Of a stretch of DNA of 48,190 bases, positions 30,071-39,838 are shown piece by piece; within the stretch, counting starts at the first letter, position 1, and every line of letters begins with the position of its first letter. The translations under genes and the position numbers were made by a program. Source of the DNA: Vitrella brassicaformis (taxonomy: Eukaryota > Sar > Vitrellaceae); the NCBI GenBank assembly GCA_001179505.1, contig CDMY01000342.1, positions 29,306-77,495 of the forward strand, written 5' to 3'. The notes under the pieces are model-generated. The model made no database searches. It saw nothing but the letters and a program-made list of their open reading frames with translations, and had not been told where the DNA came from.

Positions 30071-32378
30071 ATGACGACAGAGGAGGCGCCTCTCCTTCGT
30101 GAGCATCTGATGGATGGAGGCGGAGAGGCTCAACCAAGCCATTCATCGAGATGATGTCTCTGTGTTTGTATCTGCCTGTCTGCACTGTGCAGACAAAGAC
30201 ACGTCGGGCCGCAAATCGTCGGTGTTTCGGGTGGGCTGGGCAGGGGCTGGGGCAGGGCAGTGCAAAGACTCCTGCACCGGTGCGTCTGTACATGTGTATG
30301 TGTTCAGGTGTTGACGCATTCAGGGCCCGAGCCGCCCGAGATTGACGAGGAGACAGCCATTGCAAAGGGGGGACTCGAGGCTGTTCCTGAGGTACATATT
30401 ACAGTACGCAGATGGAGGCAGCGCATGCGGCGATCGCACGCCATCGACGTGAATGTAAGATGAGAAGGAGTGTGTGTATGCGGCGACAGAGGAGGCAATC
30501 GAGATCCACACCAGACACACAGGTACTCTCTTGTCAATGGCTGACGATTGGTTGGTGTTGCGTCATTTGGTGTCTCTCTGTCGGTGTGCATGGCTGAAGT
30601 TGGTTCTGCTCCTCGTCTGACGGTGACCCAGCTGGCGGAGCATGCCCGCCGGCACACCATTCTCAACACGGCAGCCATCAATGAGCTCAAAGAAGTGTAG
30701 GCAATGGACTTGGGGAGGGCAGTGAGGGAGGCGGTAATCAATGCGTGGATGTGTGTGTGCAGTGATCCGAAGGTGGTGCAATTTCTGCAGTCGTGGGCAG
30801 GCGTGCTCGTGCAGGTAGGTAGGCTATCAGACAGACAGGAGGGATATGTGAATCTGACGGCTAAGTGCGTGTCTCCTCTCCATTCCATTCCATCCATCGC
30901 AGCTGCTCATCTTCTTCGTCTGCGTCAATATTCAATCGTAAGCCCTTAAGGACTTACCTACCGACAAGATCGACCGTTGCCCACCCAATGTGTGCACTGC
31001 ACGGTTCCCTGCTTGCAGATTCACCCCCAACGTAGGCGGGTGGCCAAGGTCATCCCCCAAACCGGCAAGAAGGGCCAGCCTTTCTTCGATGGTGTGCATT
31101 GCATCTTCACACCACTAAACCCAGGACGCACTGCACCGACCACAACAATTAAAGGCATGGACGTGTGGGTATTGTATGGCGCAGGTGTTGTCATGTCGTG
31201 TGCGGCCCTATTCAATGTCACCCTGATGATCTTCGTCTCCCTCGCCGCCGACGGCGTGCAGGGACTCAATGCATGCTTCAGCCCCAAGGCATGCAGCCAC
31301 ACCCACGCACAGAGACAGAGAGGGAGAGGGGCGCCCAAATGACTTCCCGACATTTGTACCTACTGTGTGTCAGGAAGTGCTTCTGATGTCCCCTCCGGCC
31401 TTTTTGTACGGTGTGGGTGACTGTCTGCAGCTCATCGCCCTTAAGCTACACCGACCCCACACTCGTGCAAATCGCCTCTCAGTCAAAGATGATCCTGTCG
31501 GCCCTGCTGTGCCGCTTCTGGCTGGGCCGCCCCCTGAGCGGCCTCCAATGGCTGCTGCTGGTGGCCACGTCGACCATCCTTTATTCCTATGTGCAGTTAG
31601 ACTTTCTGGTCGACAAACTCTCGGTGGCCAAACTGGGCAAGGCCGCACAGGACAAGGCCGCACAGGCGCAGCTGATCGGCATTTCCCTGCTGGGACTCAG
31701 AGTGCGTAGGTCGACGTAGTGAAGGGGCCGAGAGAGTAGGGGCACTGCGTGTGTCGTGTCGGCTTGTAGGTGTTGCTGACGACGCCAGGTGGTGTGCTGT
31801 CTGACTACCTATTTAAGACGACCAAGCGTCCATTCTACATACAGCTCGCGCAGACGATGTGGTCAACGGCGGCCGCCAGCATGGTCATGACACTCATCCA
31901 GTTCTGGAAGGGCGACCTCTGGTCAAAAGGCGTCTTCGGAGGTATGGACTTGCGACCGGATTGAGACGTGGAGACATGTACTGAATGCATTGTAGTGCAT
32001 TACACGTGTGTCTTCATGCCATGCAGGAATTGACTGCGGCGGTGTGGAGCCGTGCGGCTGGAGCGGCCGCGTGATTTTCCTCACCGCATGGTGGGCTGGT
32101 TGATGGATAAAGGCGCAGAGACACACAGATGTCTCCCTGACCGTGAATATTGGTTGGAGGATGGATGGATGCATGGCTGGACGGATGTCTGCAGGTATGC
32201 GCTGCGCACGTCGGTGAACTGTCTGCTGCTGAAGCGGCTGGATGCGGTGTGGAAGGGCATCGCCGACACCGTGGCGACCCTCTTCGTCTTCATCTACGCC
32301 GTCACCATCTTCGGCGAGAAACCCGGACCGGCAGTCGACCTCAAAGTCAGTGCGTGATCGACTGAGCGAGAAGACACA

Positions 32379-32414
<36 letters not shown>

Positions 32415-32575
32415 TGCAATACACCTGCGCCTGTCTTTGTGTGGCCAAGGTTGCGTTGATTTTGGGTATCATCATTGTGGTGATTGCCTATGTGCTGACC
32501 AAAGTCAATGTCCCCAAGAAGGAGGAAAGCCAGCAGCAGCAGCAGCAGCAGCAGCAAGAGGCCAAGAAGGAGTGA
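30071..32575 (+). CDS. nucleotide-sugar-transporter-like membrane protein (SLC35/NST family), one-base frame break
   Basis: Supported exons: 30071-30098, 30193-30230, 30308-about 30391, an unclear part to 30599, then 30600-30696, 30763-30814, 30903-30937, 31036-31091, 31185-31288, 31374-31701, 31770-31941, 32027-32090, 32195-32345, 32450-32575. The family pattern is strong: PPAFLYGVGDCLQLIAL, then SYTDPTLVQIASQSKMILSA and LGRPLSGLQWLLL, matching the NST motif of helices that carry Golgi/ER nucleotide-sugar antiport. The two parts lie in different frames; one A too many in CTTAAGC at 31440-31445 explains it. The C-terminus has a last helix then a Q9 run and KKE end. The substrate cannot be told. 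The intron at 31289 starts with GC. The last exon is duplicated at 34803-34922. Confidence 0.78.
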
Positions 32576-33671
32576 AGCAGTTCACCCACATGATGTGCAA
32601 TTCGGTGACTGAGTGAGAGTTTTCGGCAGACAAGAGAAATGAGGATGTGATGTGTGTGCTATGCGGTGGGTGGTGTGTGGTGGGTGGCTCGCGAGTGCGA
32701 CCGACAAAGTAAGCGCTGGAGAGATGGTGGTGATTCCATACACAAATGCGTCCCTCAGTCATTAATTATGCATCCCTCGAGACCTGGGTATACTCCAAAA
32801 AGCTCTTCCTTGTGTGTCCACACACACACACACATAAAGAGTACTTACTGTCTGTATACACTGACTGCACAGTGCAGACAGATGCACACACACTCCACAA
32901 AGTGGGACCCACACACGTACAAACAAAGGCAGGTACACTTGTTGTGTCCATCCATCCATCTACTGCCTGCCTGGCCGCCGTGCGTCTATCTATTGGCTCT
33001 TGATGCTCATCTTGAGCTGCTCGATTCTCTTCCGGTAATAGGCGATCAGCTGCGAGACACGCCAACACACTCTGTAGGCACAAACACACACACGTCACTC
33101 ACACGCTGCAGAGAGGTGAGACGGGTGCTGGCTGACATCCACAAGGTGATGTTAGAGAGGCTGATCCACCTGCACACACACACGCACACACACACACACC
33201 GATCATGGCAGGCGGGCACACACCAGTAATCAACCAATAGCAGCAGAGTGCTTCCTTCCGTACCAGTTCCGTTGGTGCCTCCAGAGGTTCATTTTCCATC
33301 TGTCCTCCATCTGCACCTGATAGGGCGAGGTCGCCGCCTGGGTGCTCCTCATCTTCTGCAGGTCGACACTCTCATACGCAAACAGCACCAGCGTCACCAA
33401 AGTGATGAACGTCACCACCCTGCACAAACAATCCACACACAATCGATTCTGTCGCATCTGCCTGTCCTGTTTGTTCTGTTTGCCTGCATACCGACCTGAT
33501 CCTGGCGAGTCCGATGGAGATGTGAGCCGCGCAGAGTGCATGGCCTGGCCGAGGCGCTCGAGCATCACCACGCCAGACAGCAGCAGGATGCACAGCGTGG
33601 CGGCGATTGGGGCGCAGATCCACGCGATGAACGACCACACCGAAGCCATTGATGGCACCGACGTTCGGCCC
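32372..33671. repeat. segmental duplication A (transporter 3' exon plus Bap31-like gene)
   Basis: From a CA/GA tract in the last transporter intron to GACGTTCGGCCC near 33671, this segment recurs at about 34728-35986 in the same orientation with very high identity. The differences include a 5-bp and a 4-bp coding indel and a block of about 25 bp near the exon 1-2 intron. Confidence 0.9.
32990..33649 (-). CDS. Bap31-like ER membrane protein, copy A (frame altered in exon 1)
   Basis: Exons: 33649-33496, 33419-33264, 33169-33103, 33049-32990. The pattern MASVWSFIAWICAPIAATLC, VVTFITLVTLVLFAYESVDL, then WKMNLWRHQRNW and a third hydrophobic stretch resembles Bap31/Yet family proteins (three helices near the N-terminus, HxxxLxRxQRNxYI motif), which sort or retain membrane proteins in the ER. 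The ending is YYRKRIEQLKMSIKSQ. Relative to copy B, exon 1 has five extra bases, so the second hydrophobic helix is replaced by a polar sequence and the usual donor gives an early stop. Using the next donor (GTATGC, 4 nt downstream) restores the frame after exon 1. It may be a pseudogene or a variant protein. It is convergent with the transporter. Confidence 0.6.
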
Positions 33672-34579
33672 CGTCTGTCTGTATGCCTTTGAGTGAGCCT
33701 CTTCAGCTTTCCCCTTTGTGCACGTCTAAGCTCGCAGAAACCCCACACCCTAAACCCTATAGTCTCTGCTTTGAGGGCTTCTTCCCATTGCAGGGGGGCG
33801 GGGAGGGCGGGGAATGGTTGCTCGTGTGATGGGCTGTCTGTGTGGTGAGCTTGAGCGGATGGCCTCGCGTGTGTGAGAAGTGGGTATGCGGCAGGGGGGG
33901 TATCGATGGGGTGAGTGCGGTGAAGTGGTAAGAGGTGCAATTTGGTGGAAATGCCGAATGGCGAGGCGATGGGCGTTGGCATACAGACCTCTTTAAGACA
34001 AAGCTCTACAGTCAATACTCGTCCTTCCAGGGCATCGCCAAGTTGGCAGAAAAGCCGTGGACACAGAGAGAGAGTGAGTGCGTGCAGGGGTGAGTGGGGG
34101 CGAGTGGGGGTGCAAGGGGGTGTCCATCAGATGCACACACACACAGACAACACACACAGACTCAGACAGACAGACAGACACGCTCGGCTCGGCCCTTCGG
34201 GCCTCGCCTTCGCCTGAGTGACACACACACACACACACACGCACAGAGAGAGAGAGAGAGGGAGAGACAATCGAATGATTGCAGGGGGTGTGTCCATGCG
34301 ATGCACACACACGACAGACACACAGACAGAGAGAAAGAGTGCGCTCAGGCTCGGCCCTTCGGGCCTCGCCTTCGCATGGACGACACACAGACACAGACAC
34401 ACACACCTGCCCATGCCTTGGCTCGTCTCGGCTCGGCCCTTCGGGCCTCGCCTTCGCCTGAGTGACACACACACAGAGAGGGAGGGAGGGAGGGAGGGAG
34501 GGAGGGATGGATGTGTGTGTGGGGGTCATGTGTGTGGGGGTCGTGTGTGTGGGGGTCGTGTGTGCGTGCTGCGCGGCCC
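33672..34579. other. unique spacer with GC-rich hairpin repeats
   Basis: The spacer separates the two duplicated segments. Three copies of CTCGGCCCTTCGGGCCTCGC (near 34187, 34350 and 34434) sit in about 165-bp imperfect repeats with CA/GA tracts. A short plant-type telomere-like string CCCTAAACCCTA lies at 33748-33759. No gene is supported apart from the exon listed at 34580. Confidence 0.55.
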
Positions 34580-34695
34580 TCAGCTCAGCGCCCGCCCTGC
34601 CCCGCAGGGTTTGACGTTGAGCCAGCCGCTGATGAGCATTTCCTCCTCATACTCGTTGTCGTCGATCATCCGCTCTCGCCTCTCGCGAAAGAAAG
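34580..34695 (-). CDS. orphan terminal exon, possibly of the Bap31-like copy B
   Basis: On the minus strand, an acceptor with CT-TG tract and GTCGCAG precedes 116 bp that read SFFRERRERMIDDNEYEEEM, then LISGWLNVKPCGAGRALS and a stop at 34580. The composition is clearly protein-like. No matching upstream exon lies nearby other than the Bap31-like copy B, whose third exon (ending 35457) leaves exactly one base, the phase this exon needs. The joined product would have a different C-terminus from copy A. It could instead be a relic of an unrelated gene broken by the duplication. Confidence 0.4.
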
Positions 34696-34802
34696 CTGCG
34701 ACGCGACAGACACAAACCTGACACACGCACACACACACACACACACACCGAGAGAGAGAGAGAGAGATGCAATACACCTGCGCCTGTCTTTGTGTGGCCA
34801 AG

Positions 34803-34922
34803 GTTGCGTTGATTTTGGGTATCATCATTGTGGTGATTGCCTATGTGCTGACCGAAGTCAATGTCCCCAAGAAGGAGGAAAGCCAGCAGCAGCAGCAGCA
34901 GCAAGAGGCCAAGAAGGAGTGA
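34803..34922 (+). pseudogene. duplicated last exon of the transporter, detached
   Basis: A near-perfect copy of transporter exon 32450-32575, with one K to E change (VLTEVN), two fewer Gln codons and the same AAKKE-type end and stop. No other transporter exon accompanies it, so it cannot make a transporter. It lies inside the possible long intron of the minus-strand Bap31-like copy B. Confidence 0.75.
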
Positions 34923-35343
34923 AGCAGTTCACCCACATGATGTGCAATTCGGTGACTGAGTGAGAGTTTTCGGCAGACAAGAGAAATGAGGATGTGATGT
35001 GTGTGCTATGCGGTGGGTGGTGTGTGGTGGGTGGCTCGCGAGTGCGACCGACAAATTAAGCGCTGGAGAGATGGTGGTGATTCCATACACAAATGCGTCC
35101 CTCAGTCATTAATTATGCATCCCTCGAGACCTGGGTATACTCCAAAAAGCTCTTCCTTGTGTGTCCACACACACACACACACATAAAGAGTACTTACTGT
35201 CTGTATACACTGACTGCACGGCGCAGAGCAGACAGATGCACACACACTCCACAAAGTGGGACCCACACACGTACGAACAAACAACGGTACACTTGTTGTG
35301 TCCATCCATCCATCTACTGCCTGCCTGGCCGCCGTGCGTCTAT

Positions 35344-35964
35344 CTATTGGCTCTTGATGCTCATCTTGAGCTGCTCGATTCTCTTCCGGTAATAGGCGAT
35401 CAGCTGCGAGACCCGCCAACACACTCTGTAGGCACAAACACACACACGTCACTCACACGCTGGCTGCAGAGAGGTGCGATGGGTGCTGGCTGACATCCAC
35501 AAGGTGATGTTGAAGAGGCTGATCCACCTGCACACACACACACACACACACACCGATCATGGCAGGCGGGCACACACCAGTAATCAATCAGTACCGACCA
35601 GTTCCGTTGGTGCCTCCAGAGGTTCATTTTCCATCTGTCCTCCATCTGCACCTGATAGGGCGAGGCCGCCGCCTGGGTGCTCCTCATCTTCTGCAGGTCG
35701 ACACTCTCATACGCAAACAGCACCAGCGTCACCAAAGTGATGAACGTCACCACCCTGCATGGCACACATCCACACGTCTGCCTGTCCTGTTTGTTCTGTT
35801 TGCCTGCATACCGACCTGATCCTGGCGAGTCCGATGGAGATGTGAGCCGCGCAGAGTGCATGGCCGAGGCGCTCGAGCATCACCACGCCAGACAGCAGCA
35901 GGATGCACAGCGTGGCGGCGATTGGGGCGCAGATCCACGCAATGAACGACCAAACTGAAGCCAT
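35344..35964 (-). CDS. Bap31-like ER membrane protein, copy B (intact helices, altered exon 3 end)
   Basis: Exons: 35964-35816, 35754-35599, 35527-35457, and the position matching copy A exon 4 (about 35403-35344). Here the second helix is intact (LERLGHALCAAHISIGLARI joined to RVVTFITLVTLVLFAY), as expected for the family. But exon 3 has four extra bases before its donor, so joining to the old exon 4 shifts the frame away from YYRKRIEQLKM. Joining to the exon at 34695-34580 instead is in phase. The gene starts 176 bp from the divergent adenylyl cyclase gene. I judge it more likely functional than copy A, with an uncertain C-terminus. Confidence 0.6.
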
Positions 35965-36140
35965 TGATGGCACCGACGTTCGGCCCGCGAGAGTTGTCAC
36001 TCGTTCGCAGCGGTTTAGAGCCCCGTGTATCTCTTTTTCGGCCCCCGGCCCCAGGCCGCTGCCTTCCGTTCGTCACTCAAAGGTACGCTTGAGTACCCAA
36101 CGCACACAGTAAGTGCACTCGGGCTGAGCTGTCGCCATCC
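35965..36140. promoter_or_regulatory. divergent promoter between Bap31-like copy B and the cyclase
   Basis: These 176 bp lie between opposite start codons. The first 22 bp belong to the duplication, the rest is unique to this locus. Nothing further is recognised. Confidence 0.35.
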
Positions 36141-39100
36141 ATGGCGGAGCCACCCAACAACACCAGTAGCCAGTCATGCCGCAAGACCATCCTGGGCTCC
36201 TCAGCCCGCAAGCGGCGCAGCTCGGGCAGAGTGTCCCACCTCAACGTCCCTCAGCTGCTGTCCGTCGACCCAACACCCGAAAGCTCGGCTTCCGTGCCTG
36301 CCAGCTACTGTTCTGAGGCCGGGGAGGCCTTGTTGGAGGACATCATCGAGCACGAGCAGGAGCACGAGCATGACCAGCACCACGATGAGGGCAACGGCCA
36401 TGAGGACAAGATGGCCCTCGACTGGCGGTGGCTCGTGCAGTGCTCGGAGCGCAGGATTGCTGACGCCAAGAGGCTTCTCACAGACAATGAAAGGAGCCTC
36501 TTCAAGAACGGCAAGAAGCTGGGCCAGTTCATGAGCTACGTGCCCAGGACCATCCAGGTGCATTCCGCACGACCTTACACCCGCACGTTCGTTCCATACA
36601 AACATTGTGTCTGCAGGAGGCGATAGCCGACAACGAGATCCCCATATCTGACCGTTCGGGCATCGTTATCGATCGGTTCCCGGCTGCAGTGGCCTTTGTG
36701 GATGCGAGCGGCTTCACGACACTCACGGACGAGCTCAGTAGATTCCCAAATGGGGCGGAACTGCTGGGAGAGGTCAGCCTGACTGAGTTGCGTCTGGCCA
36801 TCCATATGTTTGTCTGGGGTTGTTTTCGATGCCTGGCGGTCTGTCTGTGTCATTGCCTGCGTGTCTCACGTAGGTGCTGAACGGCTTCTTCACCTTTTTG
36901 ATCGAGCGAGTGTGCGACTACGGAGGGGACATATTCAAGTTTTCAGGTGAAGATTCCTTAGAGACATGCATGTGCTATCGGCCGTCCATCCGTCATATGT
37001 GTTTCCCTCCCTGCAGGTGACGCCGTGACGATCTTGTGGCCAGCCGACGACACCGACAATGAGGGCGGCACATCCGACCCGCAGTCGCCACCCCAAGTCA
37101 ATGCCTACCTCCCTCCCCGTCCCCGGTCTGAGTTCTTCACCCCCACATCCGCACGCGGCTCTGAGCCATCCATTTCCGGCGGTGTGTCGCGGCCGTCCGC
37201 TTCGACCATCGGCGGGCAGAGCATCTGCTCGCTGCCCAAAACGACGTCGCTGTCGTCCGTTTCATCTGCCTCCGGGGGGCTGACCGGTGGCACCCGGGGC
37301 AAGCGACGGACCCTTGCCTACTACGGCTTTCGCTTCTCCCAGGACGAGGACGAGGGGGACGATGGCGCCGACCCGCTTCGACCGAGGGTGTCGGATTCCT
37401 CGTTCGGGGAAGACACCGACAACGTCGGGAACTCATCGCCTGACAGCGCTCCCTTGTTTCCGCCGTCGCCGCCGCCCGGCGTGCTATCGCCTCCGACGGG
37501 CATGTCGGTGCAGTCGTCTGCGATGAAGAAGGATGCATGTAAGAGGGTGCCCTCATCCACAGTCATCTTCAAAATCCCCGAGCACCAACAGGACGACCGG
37601 CAGTTCTCCAAGTACCGACAAGTGCCGGCAGACTTCGTGGTCGACGTTCGTCAGGCTTTGCGGTACGCGCTGCAGTGCTGCCAGGAGCTGCAGAAACGGC
37701 TGCATCGCTACCAAACCAAGTACTCGGGGCTGACGCTGTCGCTGCACATCGGGGTCGGGGTGGGGGAGGTGACCATGCTGCAGGTCGGGGGGGGGCGTCA
37801 TCGACCGATGGGAGTACGTCCTCGCTGGGCCGCCTCTCCACCAAATCAGCATTGCTGAGCCGCTCGCCAATGTACGCCAGACATGTTTATTTTGACTCCG
37901 TCTTCGCCTGGCTGATTCTCTCCATCGTTTGATTCATCAGATCGGAGACACCGTGCTGTCTCCGCAAGTGACCAACATACTGGGGGACGAGCTCATCTCG
38001 ACTCCAGTGCCCGACAGCCGCTTCAGGACAAAGTGTGGGATCGAAGTCAGCCAGAAGGGTTTTGCGTTTTTTAATGGCCTCAAGGGGCCGTCCGTCAGCC
38101 CACCGCCGAAGCTGCTGCCTCTTGATCTTACCAAGGCCGATGCAAGGCTGCTGAGCAGGTCGGGTGGAGCTCGGCAAAATACATCAGCGAGGCGGCAAAC
38201 CAGTGTGCTCTCTGTCGGCTATGTTTGAAGGTACATACCCCAGGCTGTATATCGCCGTCTTTTGTCAGGGCATGATGCATCCATTGAGGAAATGAGAATG
38301 GTGAGACACAGATCCGGCCCGCCGACCCGTTTAACGTTGGAATGTGTTGTTGCTGTTGTTGGCAGCTGACTGTCGTGTTTGTGTGTATCCATGACCTGGA
38401 CGTGTCGACTCATGAGGGTTCCGAGGTGGCTCAGGCTCTCATGGCCACCGTGCAGAAGTCCGTCTACACGCAGGAGGGGTCGGTCAACAAGTTTCTTCAG
38501 GACGACAAGGGCGTTTTGCTGCTGATTTTGTTCGGGCTGCCTCCATTGCACCACAGCGATGATGCAATTAGAGGTCCCCTGCGCTGCATCAAACAATGAA
38601 TGGAGGCGATGCTCTTGCTCCCACGCATTCATGCTCGCATACTTGTGTGTGCAGGTCTGTTGGCTTCGCTGCGTATACTTGACAGTTTGAAAGACTTGGG
38701 ATTGGAGGGCTCGCTGGGCCTCGCCACCGGGCGTGTCTGGTGCGGGGTGAGACAGCGACAGCATACATAGACAAACACGGCTGAGAGGAAGACACGCATA
38801 CAGGAGATGTTGCCACGTCTTGTGTCGACCTCAGACTGTGGGATGCCACCTGAGGAAGGAGTACACAGCTTTGGGCGACACCGTCAACATCGCTGCCCGT
38901 CTCATGTGTCATGCGCCTGCAGGCGCGATCTACTGCGACAGGCAGGCAACAGAGCGACACACAGCTCAGCGGGCAGTTTGAGAGACAGTCACCGCGCGAG
39001 TGAGGAATTGTGCGTTTGCTTGTGTGCAGGGCGACGCATGATCGGTGTGAGAACTATATGGAGTTTGAGTCGTTGGAGGCCATCCAGGTCAAGGGCAGGA

Positions 39101-39803
39101 GAGGCATCATTGAAGTCTTCAGACCCACTGGCAGCCTCAAGCTGAGAGCACTCAGACAAGCACAGCAGAACCAACCGGTATGATCAATCAATCAATCATT
39201 CGACCGATCACAGAAGAGAGGCATTTCATTTTCCCACTTGATAGGTCTGTCTGTCTGTCTGTCTGCCTGCCTGTCTGCCAGAAGGGCAACTTGGAGTTGT
39301 GGGAGGAGTGGCGGGAGCGCAAGCGGCTGTTCCGTGTGATGGCAGGTTGTTCGTCTGACATCACGATGGAGGGCAAGGACGAGACCAACCAGGAGCTGTT
39401 CGACGCCATCAAGACACCCAAAGTCTCTAAAAGAGCCATCTCGGTGTCTTTCAAGGACGACGGACACGCCAACAGCACCAGCAACACGACCACAAACCTA
39501 GCGCCATGTAGCGAAGGGCTCCACGGTGACGACATCTTCGCAGACGCGTCGGTGGCCACATCGATGCACCGGCGGATGTCGCGTCGGAAAAGCAAGAGTG
39601 TCAGCGATCACCACCACCACCATTCGCGGATCGAGGAGGGGCTGCTCAGTGTCGGTGGAGTCATCGCCGTTACCGGGAAAGAGGGCTTCGGCAAAACAGA
39701 GCTTTCTCTCTTCGCACGCAAGGTGGCCGAGGAAAACGGATTCTCTGTTTTTTCGGGATGCAACCAGGTCGGTGAGTCGAGCAACGTGTGTATGCTTGCT
39801 CGA

Positions 39804-39838
<35 letters not shown>

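Larger units (their letters stand above)
34728..35986. repeat. segmental duplication B
   Basis: Second copy of 32372-33671. Its left edge lies in a CA/GA microsatellite and its right edge at CGGCCC near 35986, directly before the adenylyl cyclase promoter. Confidence 0.9.

Noticed and set aside
30392-30411. A 20-nt GT-AG interval in the transporter gene (GTACATATTACAGTACGCAG)
   Set aside because: Far shorter than every other intron in this window; reading through is also open, so I left the exon structure of 30392-30599 unresolved.
33700-34015. Upstream extension of the Bap31-like copy A frame (long minus ORF from 34015)
   Set aside because: The extension is not present before copy B, is low in protein character, and the shared ATG at 33649/35964 fits the family's usual start.
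32450-34922. A second complete transporter gene at 34.8 kb
   Set aside because: Only the last exon is present; no upstream transporter exons lie between 33.7 and 34.8 kb.
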